DNA from: Phyto melanocephala
Lineage: Eukaryota; Arthropoda; Insecta; Diptera; Rhinophoridae
Reading direction: 5' to 3'
Assembly (NCBI GenBank): GCA_941918925.1
Contig: OW799233.1
Coordinates: 131,154,833-131,218,832 of the forward strand
DNA: 64,000 nt
Shown: piece by piece, positions 44,856 through 58,130 of the stretch
Layout: every line of letters starts with the position of its first letter
Position numbering within the stretch: the stretch's first letter is position 1
Made by a program: the position numbers and the translations under genes
Notes under the pieces: generated by a model
What the model was told of the DNA's origin: nothing
The model's database searches: none
Seen by the model: only the letters and a program-made list of their open reading frames with translations

Positions 44856-46231
44856 TTAAATATTTATCCACAAAAACTAAGATTTATCAGCTCTCGGATA
44901 ATTCATAGCATGTTTGGTTTTTTATGTTTATTTATTTGTGTTATGTTTTGTAGAAACTTTTGAACAAATCACTTACTAACCGGAAATGTTATAGAAAAAA
45001 ATTATCGAAAATAAAAAATCAAATTCCTATAGCTTCAAATACATCAAATTACAAGTCGTAGTCTCAAAAATTACTGTAGAGAAAAAAGCTATGAAATCGG
45101 TTAGAAACTAACTGAGATATATACGTTAAATTACAACTTTTTCCGTATTTTCTTTTTCTAAAATTTGCAAACGAAAATTAATTCTTTCAGTTTCAATACA
45201 ACCGAGAGACTTAATATAGTACTCAAATTGAAGGAAAGAATACAGAACACTAAAAAAAATTTTTATCTACAATGCCCTTTAAAAATAAAATACAAAAAAT
45301 GTATATGTAGATTAAATCATGTAAAAAAATTTAATATGTATCGCTTTTAAAACTCTCAATATTGGTACCGAATGTAAGAACTTGAATAGTCGAATGCAAT
45401 TCATGATGACGTCCGAAGCAAAATAGTGAACATATGGGTCTCCTTAACCCCCTTTAATATGGATATCGAGTGAAATTCTTGACCAGTGAATACAGTAAAC
45501 TATAAAAAGTATAAAATCGAAGATGGCATTTGAAACAAAAAAGAATATATGTGTTTGATAAATATTATTTATATTTTTTTACAGCCAGATCAGATATACT
45601 GGCTATAAATTGTTATCAAATTTGGAGATGAATTTTAAATTTTTCGTGGCACACAGCAAAATTCAAAGTGAACCAAGATGGTTCGCTCTTAAAATTTTGT
45701 ATGGCAAAATATATTAGGGGGGCTCAAGAGCGACCCCGAATTTTTGCTGTCTTGTGAATATAGTATTATTTTTAGGGATTCATACATTTCTAAACAAAAA
45801 TCTCTAGCTGTAAAAAAAATCCGCTTAAGTGTTGTAAATTATTATAAAACTTTTTACGTAATCAAACAAACATATTACTGTCAAAAAAATATTGTAAAAA
45901 GTTATAAAAAAGTATTATTCAAACTGTGTAAATAACACAGTAATTACTTACTTATAATTTCAACTTAAAATTGTTTTTAATAATCAAAAAGTATTTGATA
46001 TCAATAATTGAATGCTTTTAATTTTTTCATACCAATATCCCACTAAATGCCATGTGATTCTAACCCAACAAAACAAAATTATCATCTTAATACATAATCT
46101 ATGACGTTAAATTTCAAAAGACCCCATATTAGTTAGACAAATTAAAAAAAAAAGATTCTTATCATAATTAGATATAATAGCATTTTGATAATATTAATAA
46201 TACAATATACATGTTAGCAGTACAAATTATG
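44856..46231. other. Intergenic with a family A relic
   Basis: Around 45355-45540 there are family A middle-section phrases (CTCAATATTGGTACCGAATG, ATCGAAGATGGCATTTGAAA). No gene seen. Confidence 0.4.
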
Positions 46232-46332
46232 ACAAGAAACCATGTGCTAACTAACGAACAGCTATCTTTCCCTTATGGGAATTTACACATAAAGAAATTG
46301 AGCAGCTAGTTAGTTAGCACACAGTTTCTTGT
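46232..46332. repeat. 101-bp hairpin-forming inverted repeat
   Basis: ACAAGAAACCATGTGCTAAC then TAACGAACAGCT pairs with the downstream AGCAGCTAGTTAGTTAGCAC then ACAGTTTCTTGT, about 30 bp of stem with few mismatches around a loop of roughly 35 nt. It could be a tiny MITE or a hairpin RNA source. Confidence 0.55.
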
Positions 46333-47200
46333 TTAAGGTTTATGACATAAAAAACTAAGTGTTTATTTTTAAGTTCAAATTAAAGGTTATATAAAAAATA
46401 ATTGTTTAAAAAAAAAAATCATAAAAATTTCCATAATTTTCAAAATTAAAATTATATTTCACTGTTTCTTTTGAGCGGTAAAATTGTAAAGAAAGTTTTT
46501 TTACACTTTTTATACCAAGAAATTAAAAAATGTAATTGAATTTGTAGTTGTCATTTTTCAATTACAAATTATGTATTATGTCATTGGTAATTGAAAAGTA
46601 ATTAACTATTCCAAAATCGGAAAAAATGATACATTAAATTCATTTTTTTAGTTAATTTTGTTTTAAATGTTTGGTAGTTTATGTATTTATATTTTTATTT
46701 ATTAAGTCTTAATTTTTTTCTAAATATGGTAGTATGCGTACAATAATCCTTACACACCAGAAAACAAACTATTATCTGCCGTATACATAAAAATTATCAA
46801 ATCCGTATAGAGGGTTTATTAAACTGTTTTTATATGGAAATTTCATTTATAAATCTTTTATAATTCTTAGATCATTTTTATGCATACAGCAGTAATAATA
46901 AATGATTTAATTAAAATTTAAAATATTGCAAATAATTTTGTATTAATTGTTTATTGATTAATTTATATTTTCCATACAATTTATACACAGAAAAAATAAA
47001 TATAAATTTCAATTACAAAATTAATAGTATTAATTAAGAATTTAATTAAATAATTAAATTAAATAATTAAATTAAATAAATTGTTTAATAAATAATTTAT
47101 CTTATTTTAAATAAAGCAACATAAATAAAAAAAATGCTGATTTTTATAGATATTTGTTTTCGACAAATTTTAAATTTTTTGATTCGATTTTTTCTATTTT
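46333..47200. other. AT-rich intergenic DNA
   Basis: Long TA-rich stretches with nothing recognised. Confidence 0.5.
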
Positions 47201-47970
47201 TATGCCCATCACCAAAAAAAATGGTGGGGGTATATTCATGTTGTCATTTCGTTTATAACATCCATTTTCTACCCCATATTTAAATATATATAGTATATAT
47301 TTTCTGAGTCCTGATATTATTTTAGGACGATCTAGCTATGTCCGTCCATCTGTCCGTCTTTTGAAATAACGATAGTTAGTGCTCGTACCGAAAAAGTAAG
47401 GGAGCTCAGATTTCGCCAGAATATTTCTTATACACAAGGTTTATTTGGTATTGCAAATGGGCTAAATCGGTTTATTAGGAACACAGTTATAGCTCATAAT
47501 GCAATAGTAGGTAAAAAAAACATGTCCTTCCAACATCGAATAAAATTAATTGATGTAGAGCAATGAAATATCAAATGTATATTTATTGAGTAAAAAAAAT
47601 CTTTTCCTAAAACTTGCTCAAAATTATACATTACGAAAAAAGTTATAGATCAAAATGTATGACAATTTATACCGCGCAGTATCTTTTTCAGTATATTAAA
47701 AATAAAAACGTAATAAAACTGACAAAATTAGTTGTATGATTCTGAAATTTTTTAAAAGTTGCTCTTTGATCAAAAGACTTGCAATAACCCACCTCCCATA
47801 TAACACTTTATCTTAAATTCATAAAATTTCTCTATGGGCAAAGATTTTGGAAGAATAAAGGACTCATATTGAAATATTTGAGATGATTTTATCAGTAGAA
47901 TCTACTTTAGCACACCTACTTCAATGCCCATTTCTCACATAATTTACTGTTAATGAATTTAAAAAACTCA
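47201..47970 (+). mobile_element. DINE-1-like family B fragment
   Basis: It starts TATGCCCATCACCAAAAAAA then ATGGTGGGGGTATATTCA, with CCATCTGTCCGTCTTTTGA downstream. It runs as far as CCCATTTCTCACATAATTTA and lacks the 3' end, the 288-bp array and the 3' palindrome. Confidence 0.6.
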
Positions 47971-48049
47971 TAGCTTCATTAGCGATGAAGCTCCTTTAAT
48001 GTATACAGCAGGGAACAAAACTGCCATATTTGAAATGATGATAAGTATA

Positions 48050-48480
48050 TGTTGTTTTCTCTATGGGCTGGTGGAACCATGGGTCTATACTTTTTTAAAA
48101 ACCCCTATAGAGCCATGATTACTGACTTATTTGTTCATCAATTTAACAACCATAATGTGAAGGATCTGTAGTGGCTCATGCCACAATTGATTCATAGAAG
48201 GAAACATTTAGTAACCGCATAGTTTGACGTTTTCGACCCTTGCAATGGTCTCCAAGACCGTGCGATTTAACGCCGCTTAACTATCGCTGTGGGGATATGT
48301 GAAGTAGCTAGTCTAAGCGGATAAGCCCGAAGCGATTGACCACTTGGAGCACAACATTCGTCGCATTATTGCCGATATACGACCACAAATGTTGAAAAAG
48401 TAATCTAAATTGTATACTCCAGATTAGACTTCGGCCGAGCCAGCCATGGCTGACATATGCCAGAAATCCTATTTAAATTT
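48050..48480 (+). pseudogene. Mariner-like transposase fossil
   Basis: Broken frames read YRAMITDLFVHQFNNHNVKD, then PRPCDLTPL, then LWGYVK, then ADKPEAIDHLEHNIRRIIAD and IRPQML. This is the C-terminal half of a Tc1/mariner superfamily transposase, including the usual PPRSCDLTPLD region and the YADKP block. Stops and frameshifts show it is dead. Terminal repeats were not identified. Confidence 0.75.
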
Positions 48481-50009
48481 TAATGACAGAAACAAGTAAA
48501 TTTCATGTCAATTTAAAAAAAATATCTTTGTTTTATTCCATTTCATAATTATAATACATCTATAAAAAAAAAACCTTTTATAAGGTGATAGCAATTCGGA
48601 GAGGATATTTCAATAGTTTAAGTTTAGTTTGACAATTGTAAATTACAGGAAAAGAGAGAGAATGTATGAATATTTACATATGGAAAATAGCAGCTGATGA
48701 ATTGAGGCCACCTTGTAAAATATATTGGTTTTTATTTAAAAAAAATTTAATAAATTAAATATATAATTCAAATTTAAAAACAAAACAAAAAGTCGATTCA
48801 ATCAGTATTAAACAATATTTCTTTCTGTGTAGATATGACAGTTTTAAGAGTTAAAATCTTTTTATATATACATATTATTATAAATAACTTGTAAAAGCCT
48901 TTACCTATCGTTGGTGCAACCAAACCTTATAACGCTGTCTTCTTAAAGTTTCTCTATCTATCATTTTCTTGACTGCTTATATCATTGTTTATTGTACTTA
49001 TCATTTGTATTGTTGATTTAAAAAATAATAAAAAAAATAACTCAAATATAACTTAAATTGCGTAAATTCCAGTGTGTATTTAAGAAAATAAAAGTTCAAA
49101 TAAATAAGTCAGCTGATGTACAGAAAAATTATCAAGTATCTGTTTCTTCTACTAAATACGTACTATACATAAAGATATGCATTGCTGACTCCACAAGCTT
49201 TTCAATCAAAGAGGGACAGACATGGCAAAAGCATTTATCATATAAAATTTACTATTGAATTTCATTTATTTATTCTGTACTAATTAGAGCTTAAGTGTCA
49301 AAAAAAGGAGATAAAAAAATAGAAATTTTTCATGATAATTAAAGAAATTTGTGCTTCTTAAATAGTTGTCACATGATATTGAAATTTATGGAATAATCTT
49401 ACTAAATTTTACACATAAAATTGAGTTTTTACTTCTTACTCTATTTTTTTCAATATCGTAAAATAAATATAAAACAACAAAAATAACAATATTAATTGTT
49501 GTGTCAACCTTCAAGTAAATAATTGTCTGTTTGCTGGTTAATAATACAAATACAAATGAATAACTTTTATTGGAATCACATGTAGACGAGAGAGAATACT
49601 GAATACGAACATTAAATAAATTAAAGTTTTATTGAATACACTCGTACACTTACTAGCCAATAAACAAATGTGTAATTGACCTTCAGGCCTTTGGTATACT
49701 CAAGCAATTTAAGCTTACAGGAAAACTTTTTAGGAGAAAAACTATAAAGAGTTTGAAAAGTTATTTAATAACTTGTTGCGTGACAAATATAAATGTTTGA
49801 CAGTAAAGATAGAAAAAATGTAAACAGAATTTCAGAGATTCACAAGGTGTAATGTCATATCGTAATAATATAAATATTACTATAAAAAAGATTAAATTGT
49901 TTAAAAAGTATAAAACAAACAACTACATGATTTTAGAATATTAAAAAGTTTAAACAAAATATGACAATATAACAAAACGAAATACTAGCATACCTTGTTA
50001 ATCTAACAA
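48481..50009. other. AT-rich intergenic DNA
   Basis: No gene or repeat supported; the frame at 49058-49258 has no recognisable content. Confidence 0.45.
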
Positions 50010-50850
50010 ATGCCTGTCGACAGCTCGAACCGAAAAAGTTGGGGGAATAAAATTTTGCAATTTCCCTGAAAATTGCTCAAATCCCATATACATATTTTTT
50101 TTCTTAAATTCATATAATTTCTCTATGGACAAAGATTTTGGAAGAATAATGGCCCCTGTCATTATCAGAAATCACTTTCGTACGCCTACTTTAACGCCCA
50201 CCTCTAACATATGGTATAATGAAATTGAAAAGCTCATTAAACCGATAGCAACTGATGAACCACACAGAAATTTTGCGAATAATGCTTTCTGATCAATAGC
50301 ATTATAAAACTAAGAATTCAAGGTGACACGCCCACCACTTATATAACAAACTATCTTAAGTTCATAAAATGTCTATATGGACAAAGATTTTAGAAGAACA
50401 AACGACAAAATATCTGAAATGAATTCTTTAACATAAATTACTTTGACAAGCGTACTTTAACGCGCACTTCTCACACAATCTATTATTTATAAAACTATTA
50501 ATATAATTAACTGCACTATGAGATGAGAGATTTTTGAGATTTCTCAAATAAAGCTTTCTGGTCAAAGTTGTTGCATTACCAAAAAGTGAAAGTAAAACGC
50601 CCACTTTAATGCCCGCCTTCCATATAACGATTTTTATTAAAATCATATAGTAATTTCTTTATAGCAAGAGATTTTAAAAGAAATAAGGACTAAAACAAAT
50701 AATCTAAGTTGAATTCATTAGCATCAATTACTTTGACTCGCCTTCTTTAACGCCGATTTCTCATACTTTTGTTCTAGCAATAAATTTAAAAAGCTCATAA
50801 AAGCAACAGCATTAGATGTGCGATGCTACAGATGTTACTTTGATAAGCCC
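50010..50850 (+). mobile_element. DINE-1-like family B fragment, both ends missing
   Basis: CTCGAACCGAAAAAGTTGGG, ACTTTAACGCCCACCTCTAA and repeated TTTCTCTATGGACAAAGATT-type blocks match the family B interior. Neither terminus is present. Confidence 0.5.
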
Positions 50851-50853
50851 ATT

Positions 50854-52478
50854 TTTATACCCTTTACACAGTGAACAAGTAAGAGTGCTATATTCGGCCA
50901 TGCCGAATCTTATATACCCTTCACAACGTGTAGTCATGCAATAACAGTTGCTTGTATCACCATTCATCCCATATGAAATACGTACACGTATGTATGTTAA
51001 AAAAACGAAAAAAAAAAAATTTTTAAAAAAAAATTTAAAAAAAAAATTCTATATATAATATACATATATAAAACAAAAAAAATAAAAATAAAAAAATTAA
51101 AAAAAAAATTAAAAAAAAAATAATAAAAATATAAATAATATATTAAATAAAAAATAAAAAAAAAATAAAAAAAAATTTAAAAAAAAATTTTTAAAAAAAT
51201 TAAAAAAAAATTTTTTTGGCTCAGTTGAGATTCGATGCCACGTTTTCTCTAACCAGTATACACGTTTGTATGTATGTATGTTGTTGTTGTAATGTTGTTT
51301 TTGTGAAAAAAAAATCGAGGTGGTCGTGGGTTTTTGCTCATATCTCAGTTGTTTATGTACCGATATTTCTGATTTTCAATACCGATCTACTCCCGAATAT
51401 TTCTGATATTTTAATACCTTATCCGGGTCCAACCTATGTCGGGGGGCTTCAAAAAGTTGATTTCAACATACACACGGACAGACGGTCAGACAAACAGACG
51501 GACAGACGGACAGACGGTCAGACGGACAGACGGACAGACTGACAGGGCTTAATCGACTCCCCTATTCATAAGCTTTCAGAAAATATATACTTTATGGGGT
51601 CGGAAATGAAAATTGTAGAAATTTCACACGGAATGACAAACCTATATATACCCTTTTTCACTGTGTGAAGGGTATAAAAAGGGTATATATAGGTTTGTCA
51701 TTCCGTGTGAAATTTCTACAATTTTCATTTCCGACCCCATAAAGTATATATTTTCTGAAAGCTTATGAATAGGGGAGTCGGTTAAGCCCTGTCAGTCTGT
51801 CCGTCTGACCGTCTGTCCGTGTGTATGTTGAAATCAACTTTTTGAAGCCCCCCGACATAGGTTGGACCCGGGTAAAGTATTAAAATATCAGAAATATTCG
51901 TGAGTAGATCGGTATTGAAAATCAGAAACATCGGTACATAAACAACTGAGATATGAGCAAAAACCCACGACCACCTCGATTTTTTTTCACAAAAACAACA
52001 TTACAACAACAACATACATACATACAAACGTGTATACTGATTAGAGAAAACGTGGCATCGAATCCCAGCTGAGCCAAAAAAATTTTTTTTTTAATTTTTT
52101 AAAAATTTTTTTTTTATTTTTTTTTATTTTTTATTTATATATATATATATATTATTTACATTTTTATTATTATTTTTTTTATTTTTTTTTTTTTTTTAAT
52201 TTTTTTTTTAATTTTTTTTTTATTTTTTTTTTTTTTTTGCTTTATATATATTATACATATAATAATTTTTTTTTTAAATTTTTTAAAAATTTTTTTTTTT
52301 TTTTCGTTTTTTAAACATACATACGTGAATTTATAATTTTACAATGGGATGTTTTTATATATGTATGTACGTATTTCATATGGGATGAATGGTGACACAA
52401 ACTACTGTTATTGCATGACTACACGTTGTGAAGGGTATATAAGATTCGGCACGGCCGAATATAGCGCTCTTACTTGTT
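50854..52478. mobile_element. 1.6-kb palindrome: two family A2 elements, one inserted backwards into the other
   Basis: A reverse-oriented full element (50874 to about 51676) begins AACAAGTAAGAGTGC and ends CACTGTGTGAAGGGTATA. It interrupts a forward element whose first 20 bases (TATACCCTTTACACAGTG) lie at 50854-50873 and whose remainder restarts at AAAAGGGTATATATAGG and ends TACTTGTT at 52478. The two arms are about 790 bp and very similar, differing mainly in GTCY count and A/T-block length, with only about 20 nt between them. The open frame 51216-51542 is a chance frame of the left arm. Confidence 0.8.
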
Positions 52479-52989
52479 TTTTTGTATTTTTAATATTAAT
52501 AAAGGTTTAAAATTGTCATGGAAATCTGTAGTTCTCTATTATACTTGAAATAGATTGATGGATTATAAGCTTGACATGCAAACTTTACGCACACATACTT
52601 TAATGTGACTGTTATACATGTGTCAATTAAGAAGAATTTTGCAGCACAACTTTTACCACATAGTGTTTCAGTTACAACACAATATGTAATATGGTTCAGA
52701 AGTCGGTATAAATAATTATTATTTGACTTACCCGATTATTATAAAGTTTCACACACCTAAATTATGATTTAAGTTTTTCTACAACTTATGTATCAATTAT
52801 TATTAATTATGCTTTTATAAAAGTAGAAAGTGTCATGCCAATAGCAAGTCGCAGTCTTTAGTTAAGGTAAAAATATAATATTGTGGTAAAAAAGTGAATA
52901 GTATCCAATTGTAGAAATACTTTAGGTTCCATTTTGAGTATAAATATAAGAAAATCGAACTTAAGCAAATAAAAATAGATAAATTATTC

Positions 52990-53100
52990 TATAATGATTA
53001 CAGTTGTAAACAATATAATAAATTTTGTGATATAAAAATAGTAAATTGATGGTAGGTATCTGAAATTCGGCACAACCGAATACAATGCTCTTACTTTTTT
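52990..53100 (+). mobile_element. Family B 3' end fragment
   Basis: TTGATGGTAGGTATCTGAAA then TTCGGCACAACCGAATACAA and TGCTCTTAC match the 3' end with its palindrome. Confidence 0.5.
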
Positions 53101-53524
53101 TATTATCACTTATCATTAAATAAAATTATTTAGCATTATTCTGCCGGCATTTTATTACATATAATTATTTATTTATCTAGTGTAGACATCAAGCTACAAA
53201 TGTTGCATTTAAATTTTGTTTCATATTTCTAATACTACCTAAATAAAAAAATAAAAAAACAAAACAAATAGCAAACATTTTAAATTTAATGCTATTTAAA
53301 ACCTTGGTACAGAATATTTCCGGTTATATAAAATGAGCTTACTCCTATAACAAGAGTATAAATAATAAATATTGAAATTATTAAATGCTTATTTAATTTA
53401 AATATTTTTAAAATCTCTATCAGAGTTTATATGCCTAAACATACGTATCTACGTGTGTGTATGTATGAAAAGGTAAACTTTAAAAAAGTTATTGTGTAAT
53501 TAAATCAATTTTTTTAGATTTATT

Positions 53525-54833
53525 TTTACACCCTTCACCAGTGGTGCCAAGAATACAATATAGCTTTGTCATTCCGTTTGTAATTTCTACTGTATAAATT
53601 TCCGACCAAATAACGCAAATATTTTCTAAAAGCTTATAAATAGAGGAGTTGATTAAGAAATGTTTGTCTGTCCATTTAATACTTGAAATCAATTTTTAGA
53701 AGCCCCTACATATTTTAGAGATCTGTATGAAGTATCAATCTTTTTAAAATATTAACGAATGAATCGCTATTAAAATTCAGCATAATCATTATATAACTTT
53801 CTGAGATATGAGCAAATAAACACGACTGCCTTTGTTTTTCCAATACTTTTAACCTAAAATAAATATAGTTCTAAAATAAATTATGGTTACGGTTTTTACC
53901 ATTTATAGATATTGCCTCTTCTTTTAACATAAAAATAAATATTTTTTAGTTCTAGAGTAAATTATAGTCACGGTCTTTACCATTTATAGATATTATATGC
54001 CTCTAGGGATATTCGTAATATGACAAATCAATCACTAATCCGCAAAGTTATAGCCAAAATAATATTGGAAAATATATTTTTTTTAAATATATCAAGTTAA
54101 TAAAGCTACTAGTTAATTTTTGGACATACTAAGAAACACCAGATTGTTAGTTTAAAAATCATTGTTAACAAAAATATAAAATATCGGTTTAAAAAAACAC
54201 TGCGTTATAAGCACCAAAATACAAGTGCCTTAATGTTTTTTCTAAAATTTACAAATGAAAATCCATTTTCCAGCTCCTAGGTAACCGAGAGACAATATGA
54301 ATATCAAATGAAAGGACTTGACGATGGCCGTAACTACAAAAATGGCACATAGTGTATTTATGGGTCAAATCTAGTATTTAAAAATGTACAGTTGAATAGA
54401 AGGACTTTACCAGTAGTATGCAGTAAACTATGTAAAAATTAAGATCCCAGATGGCGTCTCTAACGAAATGGTGAATGTATGGCTCAAATATATTAATTGC
54501 GGCATTGACCTCTTCAGCGCCAAATATTTGGTATCAAATAAAAGATTTTTACAAGTATATTGCAGTAGACAATAAGAAAGTGTAAAATCAAAGATGGCAT
54601 CCGAAACAAAAGGGAGAAAAATTCTTTTCTAAACCTCATCAATATGGATATCAAATGAAAGGGATTGACTAGAAGGTGCATCTTACTATGTAAAAATGCA
54701 AATCAAAGACGGCGTATGAAATAATAAATCAAAATGGCGTTAGCATCTGAAACCTAGGCGACATTAAGATAATCCCATTAAACTAATGTACACGATAGTA
54801 AGGGCACGGTCAAATATAGTATTTTAACTTGTT
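53525..54833 (+). mobile_element. DINE-1/mini-me-like family A, old full-length copy
   Basis: It starts TTTACACCCTTCACCAGTGG and ends GATAGTAAGGGCACGGTCAA then ATATAGTATTTTAACTTGTT. The core and microsatellite are decayed, and a block near 53880-53990 is locally duplicated (TTTACCATTTATAGATATT occurs twice). Confidence 0.6.
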
Positions 54834-54965
54834 ATTTTATATTCTACCCAACATATGCTTATAATTATTATTATGCTTATTCAAACCAAAGTGGGATATA
54901 TTAGCTGTTTTAAACAACTATTTGTTTAAAACAATATTAAGAATGTAAGAATACTGTATTAATTA

Positions 54966-55292
54966 ATACCCTTCAGCATCATGTACATAGGTATAATCCC
55001 ACATCGTAGCTTACCCTATATTTCATGTTATACTCCATTTTTCCTTATTATTTCCAACGCAATCCTCGATTTTGAATTTTTACGTAGTTATCTGCATTTT
55101 ACTAGTCAAGCCCTTTCATTTGATACCCATATTGATGGGGTTAAACAAATTTGATCCGCCATTTTGTTTTAGATGCCATCTTGGATTTTACATTTTTTAA
55201 TAATTTACTGTATTCTACTGGTCAAGCCCTTTAATTTTATACCAATATTGAGGTGGGTTCAAGAAGTTACATTTTAAAATACCAGATATAAA
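54966..55292 (-). mobile_element. Family A fragment, reverse
   Basis: ATACCCTTCAGCATCATGTA, TAATCCCACATCGTAGCTTA and TACCAATATTGAGGTGGGTT match the 3' half of the 37.1-kb copy in reverse. Confidence 0.6.
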
Positions 55293-56774
55293 AAAACGTA
55301 TGTTTTATCAAAGTTATCTAAATCATGGTCATGCAGCCAATGAATTGAATCTAATTGAAACGAGCGATTATGATTTATTACAGTTTTCCAATAAAGTTGT
55401 CTTCAACGTTTTACCAATTAGGAGTAGAACTTAGCACTAGCATTCTTGTAATTACTAAAGAACAAAAAAATCATTTTGTTTTTCAACTTTTCAATATAAC
55501 ACTTACTCATACCGACTATTGTTTTTTTTTGGACCAATTATGGCACACATAAATAGTTAAATGAATAATAGGTGTATGACCAACAAAGATTTAAAAAAAA
55601 GAGCAGCGATGACATATACTATTTTAAGTATTTGATGATTAAAGCTAAACCGCAATTAATGGCACATTATTAATAGAAGTTGTTTTATTTTTAATCTTTA
55701 ACGCAGTTATTGGCAAATAAAGTCATACCAGTAATACTTTGAAATGCATATATATACAATAGACTGTATCGCCTTACAGGCACCAAAAAAAAGTTCGCTG
55801 TACACCACCGAATATAAAGTACTATTGCAAGGCAGATTCGATTTAATTTTGCCGAACGTAGGTATCGCCAAAATAAATTTTATATTCCCTTTAATATCTT
55901 CGTTATTTACAGTCGGATCTTAATGTGTGATATATCAATGTTTTTGTCTCAAGGAGACCAATAATGCTTAAACAGTTTTTGACCTTAAATATTCCGTTCT
56001 AGTATTCACCCACCAGATCTCAGTTCCTACCACCACATTGATAAAATTCCACTATTTGATTTTACATAAATTTTTAATTCTTGTTGTATAAATTGAGATA
56101 TGGTGGCTAAGTACTAGAAGAGGGTACTTGAGATCAATGACTATTGTAGAAAAAAAGGACACCTCAAGCCAAACCATATGACGAAAAATTTAAAAAGGCA
56201 ATCCCTACCTTCTGCAAAAAATATAAACAATTTTTTTAAAACAGTTCTGCTGAAATTATTAAAATACTTTGTTTACAAAAGTAATGATTTTTTTGCGAAC
56301 TTCTGTTTCTGATATTAGGGTGGTACACAAGGGTGCACAAAGTTTTAAATAAATTTCCTTTATAGTTTCCTATACATGACATCAAATGTATTTTTTGTAT
56401 GGGGGATACCATGCGTCGTGCTCCAATAAATACTAACCGATTCTCGAATATGAAAATTGTTATCAAAGTAACTCGTACAAAGTTTAAAGGGAATAGCTGC
56501 TATAGTTCTCAAAATATGTTATAATATGTGTTTAATTTGTATGGGAGGTATGTGAACAAATTTTGGTTAACAAATTTTAGAAATTGAATAAGTAGTTTCA
56601 AAGACATGTTATACACACATTTTCTCTTTATTATATTAATGTAGATATGTATGTAGGATATAGATAGAATTTAACAGATTTACATTTAAAAAAAAAAATT
56701 GTTATACAGTTGAAAATGTTGTTAAGAAAAATTTATTTTTAAAACAAGACTTTTACATTTTACATTTTTAATTC
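55293..56774. other. Intergenic, nothing recognised
   Basis: No supported feature. Confidence 0.45.
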
Positions 56775-56776
56775 TA

Positions 56777-57693
56777 TTGGGTGTCCCAACTAGAACGCAA
56801 TTTTTAAATTTGGCGCCATTCGAAGTGTCATTGTTTGACATTTGAACAATTGTTATTGTTTGCTAGTAGAAGGTACGAGGTTAGTAAAAATGGAGCGCTA
56901 CACGAATGAACAACGCATTCTTATTGTGAAATTGTTTTACCAAAATGGTGAAAGTTTTGCGGCTACAGTTCGCAAATTGCGATCAATTTGGGTTCACAAT
57001 AATGCTCCAAAAGAGTCAACTGTAAAAAGATTAATGGATAAATTTGCCGAAACTGGGTCTGTTAGTGATGTAAAGACAACAACGCGCCTTCGACCAGGTC
57101 GATCGACCGAAAATATCGCAGCTGTACGTGATGATGTCGCTCAAACTCCATCCACCTCAATTCGACACCGAGCTCAGCAAATTGATGTCTCCAAATCCAC
57201 TATGCAGCGAATTTTGACGAAAGATTTGCATCTTCATGCATACAAACTTCAATTGACTCAGGAACTGAAGCCAGCTGACCATGGACAGCGAACGGAGTTC
57301 GTTAATTGGGTATTGGAGAGACAACATGAAAATGCTAAGACCAGAATTGGCCGCCTAGATCGTGTGATTTAACACCTTTAGATTTTTTTCTTTGGAGTTT
57401 TTTGAAGTCGATGGTTTACGCGAATAAGCCGACGTCGACTCAAGCCTTAAAAGAGGAAATTGGACGCTGCATTAATTAAATACCGCAGCATTTATGCAAA
57501 AAGGTCATTGAAAATTTCATTAAAAGATCGCGTGTGTGCCAGCAAAGCCGCGGCGGCCATCTGCACGATATATTGTTCCATACATAACCTCATTCTGTCT
57601 ACTTTACGATATAATAAAGTTTCACGATTTTTTTTTTTAAATATCTGTGTTTTATTTAAAATTTAAAAATTGCGTTCTAGTTGGGACACCCGA
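56777..57693 (+). mobile_element. Mariner/Tc1-superfamily element with internal deletion
   Basis: The TIRs are about 33 bp: TYGGGTGTCCCAACTAGAAC then GCAATTTTTAAATTT at both ends, with TA duplications at 56775-56776 and 57694-57695. A frame from 56842, or better from MERYTNEQRILIVKLF at 56890, encodes the N-terminal helix-turn-helix (DUF4817-type) and a second HTH (DVSKSTMQRILTKDLH) to about HENA. The frame then jumps, with a shift, straight to WPPRSCDLTPLDFFLW and VYANKPTSTQALKEEIGRC. The middle with the first two catalytic aspartates is missing, so it cannot code for active transposase but may be mobilised by a relative. Confidence 0.85.
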
Positions 57694-57840
57694 TATTACT
57701 ATTTTAAGAAGAAAGGAAAAGATTTCCCGTCAAAGTCTAATGTAAATTTGTTTGTATGAAAGTTGTCTTCAAGTTTGCCTTCGTTGATAGTTTCAAATTA
57801 AATTTGGTGAAGTGAAGTTTAGCCTAAATATTTTTCAACA

Positions 57841-58130
57841 ATGAGTCAAAAAAGAAAGCAAATAAGCTTAGAACAAAAACTAGATATTTAAAAGCGTTTT
57901 AAATCAGGGGAGAAAACTGTCGATATTGGCGGAAACCTGAGGCCGAATTATGGCATACGATATCGATCGAAGTTTTACTCGATCGATCGAGTTCGCTGCG
58001 CTTTAGGTATAGAGATTCTAATAAGAACTTTAAAATTTCGATCATGTTCGAATGCCGCAAATCGGCCTCTGGGATTAGCCCCTTCTACAATAAAAAACAT
58101 TTGTTCCAGAGACGCTGATAGTCTTTTACT
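57841..58130 (+). pseudogene. pogo/Tigger-like (CENP-B HTH) transposase N-terminus split by a MITE
   Basis: ATG at 57841 opens MSQKRKQISLEQKLDI, then an in-frame stop, then KRFKSGEKTVDIGGN. After the MITE (57940-58068) the frame continues LGLAPSTIKNICSRDADS. This is the psq-type HTH found at the start of Tigger, jerky and CENP-B proteins. Only the N-terminus remains. Confidence 0.7.
57940..58068. mobile_element. 129-bp palindromic MITE, copy 3
   Basis: It starts AGGCCGAATTATGGCATACG and ends CGAATGCCGCAAATCGGCCT. CTG is duplicated at 57937-57939 and 58069-58071. Removing the element and one CTG restores the reading frame of the surrounding Tigger-like phrase, so the ends are exact. Confidence 0.85.

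Noticed and set aside
51216..51542. 108-aa frame ending in QTDRRTDGQTDRRTD
   Set aside because: It lies in the DINE-1-like left arm; the tail is the translation of the GTCC/GTCT microsatellite. The 18382-18579 frame is the same sequence.
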